From: Proteromonas lacertae
Taxonomy: Eukaryota > Sar > Bigyra > Opalinata > Proteromonadidae
DNA: 57,562 nucleotides
Direction: 5' to 3'
Assembly (NCBI GenBank): GCA_002245135.1
Contig: NGBS01001191.1
Coordinates: forward strand, 1 to 57,562
This document shows positions 46,001 to 57,562 of this stretch, piece by piece. The notes under the pieces were generated by a model. It made no database searches, was not told the DNA's origin, and worked only from the letters and a program-made list of their open reading frames with translations. The position numbers were made by a program, and so were the translations under genes. The first letter of the stretch is position 1. Each line of letters begins with the position of its first letter.

Positions 46001-49000
46001 TCATAATTATTACCAAAAGAATCAATATCATTGTGAATTTTGATATTCTTTGTGGAATTCAGAGTATTAGAGTATGTTGTAACAATATAAGTGTTGTTAT
46101 ATTTTTCCAAATTGTCCAAAACATTTGCTTCATCATTTCTTATCATTATTAATGTAATACTATTATCTAAATCAGTCACAATTATGTCATTCTTCTTTGT
46201 TATTAAAGTAGAAATAAGAAACGAATTTAAACACTCTGTATTTACTTTATTTAACTGTAATTGAACATTTGTATCATCGATTATATACTGCTTTCATTAT
46301 GTATCTTATAAATAAAACATCTCCTTTTATAAACTTAATCAAACCTTTTGTATATATATCATTTTCTCCTATTATACAGAGATTAATATCATTCTCACTG
46401 TAAATTTTTTCATTCTCAGTCAACAGACTGGAAATACCAGTTAATGTCTGTTCTAATGAATCTCCCATCTATAAATAATATAATATATAAAATAATACAT
46501 TTACATAATTTGTTTCACATAATGATTCAGAATACCACCAAGTGTTTATTACACATGCATTTACACTCTTTATATCAGCTTCTAATTCATATAATAGTTC
46601 TTCACTAATTGAATAATAATACATTATATTATATACCTAAATGTAGCAACTAAATATGATTCTTTAGATTTATCTTCTTTTATTCTTTTAAATGCATTTC
46701 TGTAACACACAACTGAACCAAAAGTACAACTCATAGGAAAAATTAATGGAATAATATTTTTTCTGTTCGTTGAATATGTATTTTGAAATAAATAAAACAG
46801 GGAATATATCAAATCCAAATCTCTCGATTCTTCAATTGGAAATACCATATAAATATAAATAATAGGTTTTGGTGTAATAGTATTATCTACTGCATTACAT
46901 ACATTAAACGTGTGATTGGATAAATCATAATCATAGGATGTTGATATTGTAGGAAATGGACAATTTGTATATACGCTAATAGTTTTATCTGGATCTAATT
47001 TGAATTGCTTTGGAGTTCCCATAGCTTGGAAATTATATCCAATCGAAGTTTGTGTTATGCTTGATGGAAATTCATAGAAACATTTTTTATAATTTGTTGA
47101 ACTGTAACTACTACAATTACTATAACTGTCTCTGATATTATCAACTAAATGCTTTCCAATCCTATAATCGATTGTATAATTCATATTAAATTGTGTGTAA
47201 TAATAATTATATGATAATATTCTTGTATCTACTGGATCATTACTGTATATGGACATGAAGAAAAAATTATCAAAATTGATATTAAATGCAAATATTTTGT
47301 ATGGAGTAGTATGACTAAATGACACAAAACCTTTTAAGCTAGGATTGCCATTGTATAATTTAAAAAATTCTAATGCACATTTACCTTGAACAGCAAATAC
47401 AACCAAATGTTCTATAAAAAATAAAATAAATAATAAATAATTCATTTATACTATTAATTTCAGATTTTAAAATATTAACTATTTCCTGAACATTTGAAGA
47501 ATCTTTTTTTAATTGATAATACTTATTTACCTCATACCTATGAAATGATTCTTCTTTTGAGACTAAATCATAGAAAAAATCTCCATATCTGCCTTCTGAA
47601 TATACAACAAACAATGTATTCAAATCAGGTGGATTATATATTGCATAATTTGCAGATACAAAGAAATGAAATTGACTGTACATTCCTGAATTATAAAAAA
47701 CAACATTTGAACTACATATATTACCTTCATTTTCTTCAACAGAGAATAACAAAATATCTAAAGATTCCAACACTATATATATTACATATATTAAAATAAA
47801 AAATACATGGGACAATCTGAATCAACAAATCACTATCAATAGCTGCAAATATTGTATCAACTTTATAAACTCGTGCATACTCTTTTATCTATTTACAATA
47901 TATATTATTTAACTATACTAGTTTTTCTAATCCTTCAATTGTATCTGGAACTACATCTTCAATCAATCTCAATGAATACATATCCTGTTCATCATATAAA
48001 CGCTTTAATTCAGAAGTAATAATATCAAGAGAAGATTGAATTATATTATCTCCCATATAATAATTATTTATTACTCCATAATATTTAAACTCATTCATTC
48101 TCATTGTACAAAGATTCTGATGTGATGCATTTGATATTATTGGTGTAAATGCTCTTTCATCTAATGGTGCGTACATTCCAAACTCGTCTAAATATACCAA
48201 TTCATTAGCATCATTAACTGTATATAAGTAATGATTACCGTAATAGAAACTATTATTACTCAAATACAAAACAATTTCTGGTGTAATAATATCAGTTCTA
48301 TATACCTTATCAATAATATTTGGATCATCAAAAACTATCTTATCAAGCGTATCAAGCCATTGTTTTACCATATAAAATGCAAAATAATCAACAGATGATA
48401 CATCATTTGCATTACCATAAACATTCTCATATAATCCACTAAATTCAGTGTTTTTAATGCCGTGTATATAATCAATAAATAAATATTGACCAACTGCATT
48501 GGGGTTTGTTTCATATACAGTTTTAACAGAATCAATCAGTGAATATAAACGAATACCACTTACTGACTGTAGTTTCATTTCATTCAATAGATCATCTGTG
48601 TCTTTATCTATTAACAATGAAACAATAATACCTCCATTAGGTAAATATTGCTTTATCTTTGATACTGTATCTGTTGATGATGAAAATTCTATCAATCCAT
48701 GGTAATTTAACCCTAAATGAATGTTATATGCATTTGATGGAAGTAATAGTTTTTCTAAACTTGTTAGTTACTTCGTCTATATTACCCAATATTATTATAT
48801 CACCATACAACTTCATTAACAATGAAACAACTTCATGTATATATAAACCTGAAAAGACTGCGTTGTATATACAATCTGGAAAATGGGTAAATTCTAGGAA
48901 CTATTAGAAATGACCTAGCTATTATGTTTTGTTCATATATAATTTTTAAACACTTACTATTTACATATGCAAAAGCCATCGATACAGACTGATTAAACAC

Positions 49001-49237
49001 ATAATAAGCACTACTCTGACATTCTTCTAAACTAGTAATGTTTTTGTTTATAAAATTATAGTTTCGTTCATTTGGTAAATTTGTATGATTTTGAAAGGCT
49101 AACTGAAAGGATTTATAAATTGAGTTTGATGATGACGAAAACGAGGATGAAATATCTAATATAACTCCAACATTAATTGTTGGAACTATTTCTCTAGAAA
49201 AAGCAATAAAAGATAAAAACAAAAAAATAACCACCAT
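37093..49237 (-). CDS. Giant class-C GPCR with about nine tandem Venus-flytrap (AmiC/UrtA-like) modules
   Basis: A signal peptide (MVVIFLFLSFIAFSREI) starts a multi-exon gene of about 3,800 codons. The ectodomain is a chain of type-1 periplasmic-binding folds beginning near 49200, 48080, 46880, 45650, 44430, 43280, 42220, 41050 and 39920 (period about 1.1-1.2 kb). Each has a Cys-Asn-type lobe motif, e.g. ENEGNICSSNVVF (47700), SNGEMCLKN (45280), YSGEV-CENNIIF (40750). Module ends such as SPEGIIDLDKSNYLTRNIRI and IKPDPYYLFF match urea/amide-binding proteins. The last module leads into a class-C 7TM domain (38700-37880) with the TM3 signature LSTLFIKIWKVHKVLNN, then a Ser-rich 150-aa cytoplasmic tail. 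Introns of 26-64 nt (e.g. 48894-48957, 47889-47918) join the blocks in phase. Single-base frame changes are needed near 48730, 44180, 41240, 40750 and 39470. Confidence 0.8.
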
Positions 49238-49418
49238 TAATACATCAATTATACATTTAATACAACTGTATTTGTTCGTTTTTAAAATTTATTATGAAAA
49301 AACAACAATTCGTAAGCTAAAAAGTATATTCTTAATTAATAATCTTATAGGACATTAAATATAAATTAATTACTATATGAAAAGTCTTAAATAAATAGTA
49401 TGAAAAAATGTGTATAAT

Positions 49419-50589
49419 TTACAGTAATAATGTAGGAGAACTGGGGTTTATAGCAATAATTGGATGAATTTTAGCTGAGCTATAGGAAATAATAGGAGAA
49501 TTATCAGTTTTTGCTCTACTTCTTTGCATGAACCTATTCCTTCTAGCTGCACTACGTAAATCATATCTCATTACACTTTTAGGAGATTCTCTTTCGGCTA
49601 TTTTACAATAACCATACTTACATCGAATTTCGTAAATTATAGAAGCTTTAATTCTCTTAAAATCATCACCAGGTTTTCTATACTCTGTGTATAGTAATGG
49701 TGGTTTAGGCACTACAATCCTGCTAATAATTTCAGTACATTTTTCAACAGGTTTGGGAGAGAGATAAAAGCCATCCAAATATGAGTTATAATAATGCATT
49801 CTAGCACATATTCTGAGGAAATTCTTTTTTCCAACGAATGCACTAATTAAAGATCTTTTTAATTTATCAAAAACAGAGATTAAACTGTAACTACTGTGAA
49901 TAAGCGATACAACTTCTCTAAGTGAAACAAATTCGGATGGATCTTTTCCAGCTATGTATGTCTCTAAGGATGTCTCTAAATGAGAATTTTCAAGTAAAGT
50001 GTGAAAAAATTGGGAAGCTTGTTGATAAGTCAATGATATATTACTCTGATAACCACATACTGACATCATTACTATTGTAATAAACATAAAATAATATTTT
50101 GATTATACTCTTTACCCTCAATTCAAGCGAAAAGAATACAAAAATACCTATAAATTGCAACAAATGATCCATTGATATTAAATGATCTATTGGTGAATAT
50201 AAACATTACACAGAATACCTGTTATTTTGAAATATTCTTCAAAAGCAGGACTATACTGACAATCAATCGCACTAAACAAGTTTTCAGCTTTAATGCATGT
50301 TCTGGATGGACATTTATACCATAGGGCTAAATAATTATGTTGAATTATGGATATTTCATAATTATTCACTATATAACCGTAATGATGTATATACGACAAA
50401 GAGCTTCAGCTATTTTGACGGAAAAGAAGTTTATTGAAAAAAGAGGTTCTCTTCTAAAAGACATATTTTGTACTAAGGTGAAGTGTAGGTATTTATGCTT
50501 TCTATGAGAATTTATTGATAAATATATGAAATAATAAGATATACCATTTCATTAATTAGCTCATCTTCTTCATTTAGATTATTTTGCAT
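49419..50589 (-). CDS. Unrecognised multi-exon protein, basic C-terminus
   Basis: I read a first exon MQNNLNEEDELINEM (50589), an intron to about 50472, then YKICLLEENLF...NFFSVKIAEALC. Further introns are at 50369-50394 (26 nt) and 50187-50211 (25 nt), then a block CPSRTCIKAENLFSAIDCQY. The long last exon contains TYQQASQFFHTLLENSHLET, VSLREVVSLIHSSYSLISVF and KKNFLRICARMHYYNSYLDG, with a basic Ser/Arg end (RSAARRNRFMQRSRAKTD). Two joins are out by one base (the T run near 50442; the intron at about 50066-50146). MSFRREPLF at 50464 is an alternative start. The helical last exon recalls RGS-type bundles only vaguely, and I assign no function. It lies immediately upstream of the giant receptor, same strand. 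Confidence 0.5.
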
Positions 50590-50835
50590 TTCAAAATAGA
50601 TTTTTCGGTTATTTATTCAAAAATTAAAATGGGAGGAATAATGTTATAAAACTGTGTTATTGACCATAAAATATTATTTATCTAATGAAGATATGTATAA
50701 ATAAGTATTATTATGTGAAAAGACTATTAAATGATTCATTTCTAAAATATTCTTTTGAGTGTTTTATTATAATATACAACAAATCACCTGATCAAATACA
50801 TAATTATTTCGTCTAAAATGTTCTATAGTCTATTT

Positions 50836-50874
50836 TTTGACATAAAATTGACAAAAATGACATAAAATGACATC
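50836..50874 (+). promoter_or_regulatory. Tandem TGACA(TA)AAA units and a 3-codon uORF before the WD40-FN3 gene
   Basis: TGACATAAAAT, TGACAAAAA, TGACATAAAA and TGACAT follow one another directly. The third unit creates ATG ACA TAA (50857-50865), a minimal upstream ORF whose stop lies one base before the preferred start codon at 50867. This leader could lower initiation or allow reinitiation. Confidence 0.35.
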
Positions 50875-51969
50875 GTTACCAACAACACCCAAAATAGATA
50901 CTAAGAAGCAAGAAAAAGCTCGAGATGAGGTTATTGAAAAAGGTAAAAAAGTTTTGGAGGCTAGAGAGGAAAGAATTCGAATGAAAGAAACTAAATTGAT
51001 GGAAATAGAAGATAAATCTGCAACAGAACTTGAGACTAGAACAAGAAATACATTAAGGTTACTTAGAATAGAAAATGATAAAAAGGTATCACAATTTCTG
51101 TTATTGTTTTAGGAAGAAAGAGCATTTAAAGAAATGCGTATGCAGGATATATTAGCTGAACAAATGGAAGATGGATTGCATTTTAGGTATGGAAAGCTTA
51201 CTTCTCTAAAACATCATAAATCTTCTGCTACTTTAGTAAGACTATGCTATGGTCATGTAGGTCGTATATCAGGAGTAGATATGAATTATAATGGAACATT
51301 AATTGTATCATGTTCAGAAGATAAAACCATCAGAATTTGGTCTTCATCTTCAGGAAATGAATTATTAACTTTACCTCAAGATGACATAGAAGCATCAGGA
51401 CATACAAAATCAATATCTGATGTAAAATTTATACCTAACATTAATCAAAATTATTCATCCTTCATAATAAAGAAAACATCCTTACATGAGATAGAAAATC
51501 ATTATTCAATGAGAAATGTGATTAGAAAATTAACTAGAAAAAACACTAGTCGTTCTAGTTTAGGTGGAATTCCTGAGGAACAACAGAATCAACCAGAAGA
51601 ATTTCCCAAAACATCATCAGGGATAGAAGAAGAGAAACCTAGCATATTACAGAACTCATTATTAGAGGAATTAGATGAAGATTATAAAGAACCTGAGCCA
51701 CCAGTAGAAGGAAGAATTGTTAGTTGTTCCAATGATATATCATTTTTGTCATATATATTTTTTGTATTTCTTTAATTATAAGTTTAACATACTGTAAGAG
51801 TATGGGATTTAAAACGTAGAAGAGAAACAATGACATTGACAGATCATAAAGATATTGTATATTCAGTAGCAGCATCACCAGATGGTTATTTTATAGCCAG
51901 TAGTTCTGAAGATAAAACGGTAAAATTGTGGGATGCAATAACAGGCAAATTAATAAGAACATATGTGTA

Positions 51970-52003
<34 letters not shown>

Positions 52004-54941
52004 TAATATAGTGGTCATACAGATGGTGTGACATCTGTAACATTTAGTAATGATTGTTACTATATAGCTAGTGCAGGTAGTACATCTGATTTGACAATCA
52101 AACTTTGGTCTGTTTTACCTGAGGAATATGAAAAGACAGGTGTTTCTGGTCATGGTGATATTGATCAATTCTTACCTCCAGGTCAAGCTGAGACATTTCA
52201 TTGTCAGTATCACGGTGGATGCAATCTTAGAGCTGGTGATAGTGGTTATTGTGATATTGTGGAACATCAGAGAGATAAATTGAGAGAAAATATTATTAAA
52301 CAGAATGGTGAGAAGTTGAGAAATGAAACTGCTAATTACTTGAATTCTTCAGAAGGTAAAGCTCAATTGAGGAAACAAGTTGAAGAGACAGTACAGAAAT
52401 CAATAGAACAACATGCAAAAGAAGTAGAAGAAGCAGGAATTAGTTTGTTAAGAAAGGTTGTACCATCTCAAGAAGATGTTGATCGATTAATTGAAGAAGC
52501 AAAGCAAATGGCTTTAGAAATGGCTGAAGAAGAAGGTAAATCAATTGGTAATGAAGTATTTAGTAAGATTAGAATTGTAGAGGAATTAGATCCAATGGAA
52601 ACTGGTGGATTAATCAGAACATTTGAACAATCAATTCCAAATGAAGTTAGATGTGTATATTTTATATAATTTTAATTATTCTTTATATAGTCTCATTATT
52701 CTTGGATTACTAGTTTAGAATTCTCACCAGATGATAAGATATTAGCAAGTGCAAGTGGTGATGGAACTATCAAACTATGGCATGTAGAAAGTGGATGGTT
52801 AATTCGTACTATGTATTGTCATGGAGAATGTATTAATTGCTGTAAATTTTATGATGATGGTAATCAAATAGTCTCAGCAGGTACAAGTGGTATTCTTACA
52901 TTATGGAGTGTTCGAAGTGGTACTAAACGTTTAGAATATCATGGACATAAAGATTCCATAATGGATTGTTGTTATAATCAGTATAGTGGAAGATTAGCAA
53001 CTGGATGTTATGATAAAAGTGTTGGTATTTGGCAAGTCATTCCTCAAGGACCAGGTATCCCTCATAAACCTGTGATTACAAATCCAATTACTGATATTAT
53101 GAATAGAAATGCAGCTGTACAAGTTAACTTTAGAGCTCCGCCTGCTAATGGTGCTGCTATTACTCACTATCGTGTTCAATATAGATTAGAGAATCAAAGT
53201 AAATATGATAATGAAGTTACTATTAAAATTGCAAGTATATTTATTTTTATTTATAATATAAATTAATTATTATAGATCCTGAAGCTTATGTAACAATCCC
53301 AGTCAAAGATTTAATACCAGGAGAGTATTATAGATTTAAAGTAGCAGCTGTTAATACAGAATGTTCAAGTGAATTTAGTGAAGAATCTGATTCAATTAAA
53401 ACAGCACCATCCAGTATTTTTTATATATAATTGTTTTTATTATAATAGTACCTGATACATGTGATCAACCAGAAGTAGTTAAAATCTTACCAAGAGCAAT
53501 GACTATCAAATTCCATTGTCCATCTTCAATGGGTAATGATATTTTGAACTTTGTAGTGCAAGTACGAGGAGGTGGTAATAGAGAATGGGGATCTATTAAA
53601 GATGTGAAGATTGATCATGATACTGCTATTCATGAAGGTGTTGTTTATGAACAATTGAGAGAAAAAGTATAAATATTATATTGTTGTTATTTATTGTTTT
53701 ATATAGATAAGAAAATCAACACAATTTGATTATAAATCATTGAATATTAGAGCATTAGTTTACCCTACTAAAACAATAGAAGAAATCAAGAATGAAATGG
53801 AAGATGAACAAGAAGAGTTAGAATTGAAAATGATTAATCAGAAATTAAAGAAAATAGGAAGAGGTTCAATTTGTTGTATAAAAGTAGAAAATCTCAAACC
53901 AGGTTTGCCATATCAATTTAGAGTAAGTGCTGAGAATTCCTTAGGTTTAGCTGATTTTAGTGTTCCCTCTTTAACTACAATGACTGCTGCAGACAGTATA
54001 TTTATGCAATTATTTATATAAATATAGTTCCTGCAAAATGTCCAACTCCAAGAGTAGTAAATATCACAAGAGATTCAATAGAATTAGAAATCATTCCACC
54101 ATTTGATAATGGAGGTATTTTGATCAATTATAAATTAAAAATGGATAATAATGAAGTGTTACTCAAATCAGATGATTTTCATTATACATTTAAACACTTA
54201 AAACCTGGTGAATATCATCAATTCAGTGTTTGCGCTAAGAATCAAGAAGGTTGGGGTGAATGGAGTGATATTTTAGGACCAATTTGTGCAACAATTTCAA
54301 TTCCAAATGTTCCACCTCCACCATCACTTATCAAACCAACCAGTATCTCATTAGTCGCACGAATATTTCCACCTGATAATGATAATGGTTCAAAGATAAC
54401 AAAGTATCATTTTGAATTGTATTATGCTGATAAAGACAGTAGAGTATTTAGTATTACAATTGATCCAAACACATTGGAATTAATAGAGAATAGTTATTAT
54501 GAATATTTCATCAACGATTTACGAAGTGACCAAGAATATAATTCAAGAATTGCAGCTGAAAATAGCCTTGGTATTAGTAATTATAGTTCATTCTCGTTAA
54601 TTACATCTACATTAGCTCCAACTGAACCAGTTTGTCCGCCTTTTGTTAATGTTGTTGCACTTACCTCTGAATATATATCAATAGAATGGGGAGTTCCCTT
54701 TGATGGTGGTGCTGCTATTTTGGGGTATAAAATAACTGAGAGAATTAATGAATTGGGTGAGTTTGATAACATGATTGAAGTTGGGAATAAAACTCAACAT
54801 ACTTTTTATGATGTAAAAGAAGGAAATACGTATGAGTTTTGTGTATATGCTTATAATTGTGTTGGTGATAGTGAAAGTGGAACTAAAACTGATTTAATTA
54901 ATGTTCCTATGACAATTGAACATATAATGTCAAATTATTAA
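50867..54941 (+). CDS. WD40-repeat plus fibronectin type III protein
   Basis: The N-terminus is a charged coiled coil (EKGKKVLEAREERIRMKETK). WD40 blades follow: GHVGRISGVDMNYNGTLIVS...DKTIRIWSS, DHKDIVYSVAASPDGYFIAS...KTVKLWD, GHTDGVTSVTFSNDCYYIAS. A helical insert (52180-52640) with an HCQYHGGC motif and HAKEVEEAGISLLRKV interrupts the propeller, which resumes at WITSLEFSPDDKILASASGD and RLATGCYDKSVGIWQV. From about 53060 there are five or six FN3 domains, with hallmarks ITHYRVQYR, PGEYYRFKVAAVN, PGLPYQFRVSAENSLG, PGEYHQFSVCAKNQEGWGEW, SRIAAENSLG and NTYEFCVYAYNCVG. There is no signal peptide, so these FN3 domains are intracellular. About nine introns are seen (27 nt at 51086-51112). The role is unknown; a cytoskeletal or flagellar scaffold is plausible. 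Confidence 0.82.
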
Positions 54942-55036
54942 ATTAATTGTAGTTATTTTCATTGTATATGTGTTGAACGAATAAAATAAATACAATAATA
55001 ATAATCTATTCTTATAATATATTAAAATGATAGAAA

Positions 55037-55881
55037 TTAAAGTGAATAGTCCAGAATAAATTCTTTATAATCCCAATTACCTTTAACTGAGAATGGATCA
55101 CTTATAACTACACCATCTGAACTTACTTTACCAAGAATAAACTAATAAAAATATATAACTTAATAAAAATACTCGATTTAAAGCACGATCATGACGATAT
55201 GTTGCGATTTTCATACATTCTTCTATCAAACCTTTACATTCACCTTCACTTATATTCTCATGCCATTGATTTCGAAGTAAAGGAGTGGCTAAATGAGACC
55301 AAAATCCTGTACAAATGAAATTATCAGTGTATTCACTGCCTAAATAATCGCTTATTCCTAAATAGGGTTTGGCATTCTCTATTCCAGCAAATAATAAACT
55401 ATTACAAATAAAATCACCTTTGTTTCTTCTTCGGTATTGTAAAGTAGAAAAATAGGAATTCAATTTGGAAGCTTTTATTTCTTCTTGATCATTTAAACAA
55501 TATTCTGCTATTCTATTTCAAACAATAAATATAAATAACATATAAATATAAAAATATACAATTTCTTTTCTATCTCATCTTTCACAAATTGAAAATCACT
55601 CATATCACCACTGGCACCAACTAGAGTGTGTTTACCTACTGACATCAATCTTTTGGTGTTTTTGAACATCTTCATTGAACCATACGTTGCTATTTATTAT
55701 CAATAAATACAGCAATATTTTATACTTAAGGTATCACATGCCATCATTACACCATCGGAGTATTTTACAGCTAAAACACCTCCAGCCATACAAACAGGAC
55801 TTCTACATCATATATATGCATAATATAATACGATGTTATTTGTGTTGGTTGTGAAACTGGAACTTGAATCTTGGGATACAT
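55037..55881 (-). CDS. PSMB4: 20S proteasome beta-7 subunit (PSMB4), copy 2
   Basis: The exon structure and protein match copy 1. Differences visible in exons are silent: ATC/ATT in the last exon, AGC/AGT in the GASGD motif, CCT/CCA in the N-terminal exon. The intron near 55515-55530 differs by a substitution and a one-base deletion. No defect is visible, so both copies appear able to make the same subunit. It is convergent with the WD40-FN3 gene (about 95 bp between stops), whereas copy 1 abuts the FAM177-like gene. Confidence 0.88.
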
Positions 55882-55962
55882 TAAATTCAATTTTAAGAAA
55901 AGAAGAAGTAAAAGAACATGTAAATTACCTTCAAATCTATTTTGAATATTTATTTGCATTTT

Positions 55963-57562
55963 ATGTCAGAAGAAGTATATCCGACAATAGGTGAATGTAC
56001 GAATGGAGTAGATACAGATGATAATGGTGTGACAAGTATATTGATAATTAGTAATAAATTTTGTTTAGGTCTTGAAAGTTTATGTCCAAACTGTGAGAAG
56101 AATGGTGTGACGAAGATATTATTAACCAAAATCCCATTTTTTCGAGATATAATCTTGATGGCTTTTGAATGTATATTTTATGAAAATTATATAATAAAAT
56201 GAAAAATAATACTGAAATTGAATAGGTGGTCATTGTGGTTTTAAGAATAGTGAAGTTCAAAGTGGAAGTGAAATATCAGAAAAAGGTTGTTTATATCACT
56301 TTAACAGTTTCAAATGAAAAAGTATGATTTGTAATTTATTTAATGTATGTTTGTGAATAGGATTTGAATCGACAAGTAATAAAGTCCAATTCTGGTGTAG
56401 TTCGAATTCCTGAGTTAGATTTTGAAATTCCTTCCATAACTCAACAAGGAGTATTATCAACAATAGAAGGTATAATAATGTCTGCTCGAGATGCGATATT
56501 AATGGGTCAAGAAGAACGAAGAAAGATCGATCCAACAGTAACAGCTCAAATAGATTTATTTATTCAAAATCTATCAAAGTATTTTTTGTTTGTTTATTTA
56601 TTTATTTACTAGATTAATAACTCCAGAAGGAATGCCATTCCATTTTATATTAGATGATCCAGCAGGTCAGTCTTTTATAGAGAATCCATATGCTCCACAC
56701 AGTGATCCAAGATTAGAAATGAATACATATTTCCGAACAAAAGAACAACAAATAGCTTTAGGAGTTGCTTTACCAGATGATATAGCCAATGAGAATGGAG
56801 AAGAGAATAAAGATGAAAATGTAAGTGATTATGATAGTTTAAAGATAAAAGAAGAAAAGATCCGTTTTGATAGTAGTAGTACAAATACTGAGAAAGAAGT
56901 GATGGAATTTGAAACAAATTGTTATGCTTGTAGTAAGAAAGGGTTCAACGAAGATGTGTGTAACAGATATACCTAATTTCAAAGAAATAATAATAATGTC
57001 ATTTCAATGTGATCATTGTGGATATAAATGTAATGAAATAAAAGGAGGAGGTGCAATTCCAAGTGAAGGTGAAATAATCACATTGAAAGTGACAAAAGAA
57101 ACAAGTCATGAAGATTTAACTCGAGATTTTATCAAAAGTGATTCAGCTGAAATAGAAATACCAGAATTAGATTTCAGTATGGAACCTGGAACAATGGGTG
57201 GAATGTATACTTCAGTTGAAGGTGTATTAGCAGTAATAATTGAGAAAATTGGAATGGGATTGAATTATTATTTTGATGGAGATTCAGCTGCAAAAGAAAG
57301 AAAAGTAGAATTTGAAAAATTTATAAATGAGTTAAAACTATGCAAAGATGGAAAAGAGAGATTTTAGTTTGATAGTAAAAGATCCATTAGCTAATAGTTG
57401 GATATTCAGTCCATGTGAAGTTGATGAAAGATTAAAAGTCGAAAAATATACACGTTCTGAAGAAGAGAATGAAGATTTAGGAATATTAGACATGAAAACT
57501 GATAATTATACAACTGAATTAACGACAATAAATGATGGAGAGAAAGAAGAAGAAGAAAATGA
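55963..57562 (+). CDS. ZPR1: ZPR1 zinc-finger protein, copy 2 (frame-broken as read, 3' end cut by window)
   Basis: It matches copy 1 throughout, with both zinc-finger modules. Relative to copy 1 there is one extra G in the AAAGGG run near 56940 and one extra A in GGAAAAGAG near 57353; each breaks the frame. It shares with copy 1 the +1 change in exon 2 (near 56283). All exon substitutions are silent (CAA/CAG, CCC/CCA, TGC/TGT, GTT/GTA), which argues that the gene is functional and that the two run-length differences are base-call errors. The in-frame stop is not reached inside the window: the last codons read EKEEEEN. Confidence 0.85.

Larger units (their letters stand above)
55013..57562. 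repeat. Segmental duplication, copy 2 (PSMB4 + ZPR1)
   Basis: This is the second copy of 21468-24018 in the same orientation, starting at the same TATAATATATTAAAATG and running to the last base of the window. By eye there are about seven base substitutions in exons, all synonymous, plus small intron differences and extra bases in two short runs of one base. Copy 2 also has GAAGAAGAAGAA where copy 1 has one GAA fewer near the end. Confidence 0.95.

Noticed and set aside
55013-57562. Transposon origin for the duplicated segment
   Set aside because: It holds two ordinary housekeeping genes with introns and a promoter. No terminal repeats, target-site duplications, transposase or reverse transcriptase are visible, and introns rule out retrocopying.

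Overview
The window is nuclear DNA of an AT-rich, gene-dense unicellular eukaryote. The evidence is a canonical histone H3, MCM4, a 9-1-1 clamp subunit, a proteasome beta subunit, TAF13, a U5-type thioredoxin-like splicing protein, and dozens of tiny spliceosomal introns (mostly about 25-60 nt, GTATAT...TATAG). The code is standard, with TAA, TAG and TGA all used as stops. A SAS-6-like (SAS6L) protein and a NEDD1-type gamma-tubulin recruiter point to a lineage with basal bodies or flagella. I cannot name the species or phylum from the sequence.

Layout. 1-9197 (minus): a giant tandem-repeat coiled-coil gene, with a clean 5.9 kb ORF and then a 3.2 kb frame-broken 3' tail. 9324-11129 (minus): a secreted, probably GPI-anchored surface protein with a bacterial-Ig-like domain. 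11235-20511: MCM4, histone H3, an ankyrin protein (whose last intron holds a C/D snoRNA candidate), NEDD1, HUS1 and an unrecognised protein. 20637-25870: a FAM177-like gene, a divergent PSMB4/ZPR1 pair, and PP2A B56. 25986-30516: a DHX9-like protein with dsRNA-binding domains and an apparently dead helicase core. 30589-36996: nucleoredoxin, sphingosine kinase, TAF13, TXNL4B/DIM2, a CaMK-like kinase and SAS6L. 37093-49237 (minus): one 12 kb gene encoding a class-C 7TM receptor with about nine tandem Venus-flytrap (AmiC/UrtA-like) modules. 49419-50589: an unrecognised gene. 50867-54941: a WD40 plus fibronectin-III protein. 55013-57562: a second, nearly identical copy of the PSMB4/ZPR1 segment, running to the window end.

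Themes. Replication and checkpoint (MCM4, HUS1, H3), centrosome/basal body (NEDD1, SAS6L), RNA (TXNL4B, DHX9-like, TAF13), proteostasis (PSMB4, ZPR1, nucleoredoxin) and signalling (B56, sphingosine kinase, CaMK-like kinase, giant receptor) are mixed with no operon logic. Genes are often divergent, with 58-105 bp between start codons, so promoters are shared and short. One GC-rich 12-mer (TTTTCGCACCGA) and recurrent RGCTTG dyads stand out in these spaces.

The most unusual object is the multi-flytrap receptor. The main caveat is a series of single-base frame breaks in genes that should be intact (MCM4, ZPR1, the receptor). Many sit in homopolymers and look like assembly errors, but most are of the +1 type and deserve a read-level check.
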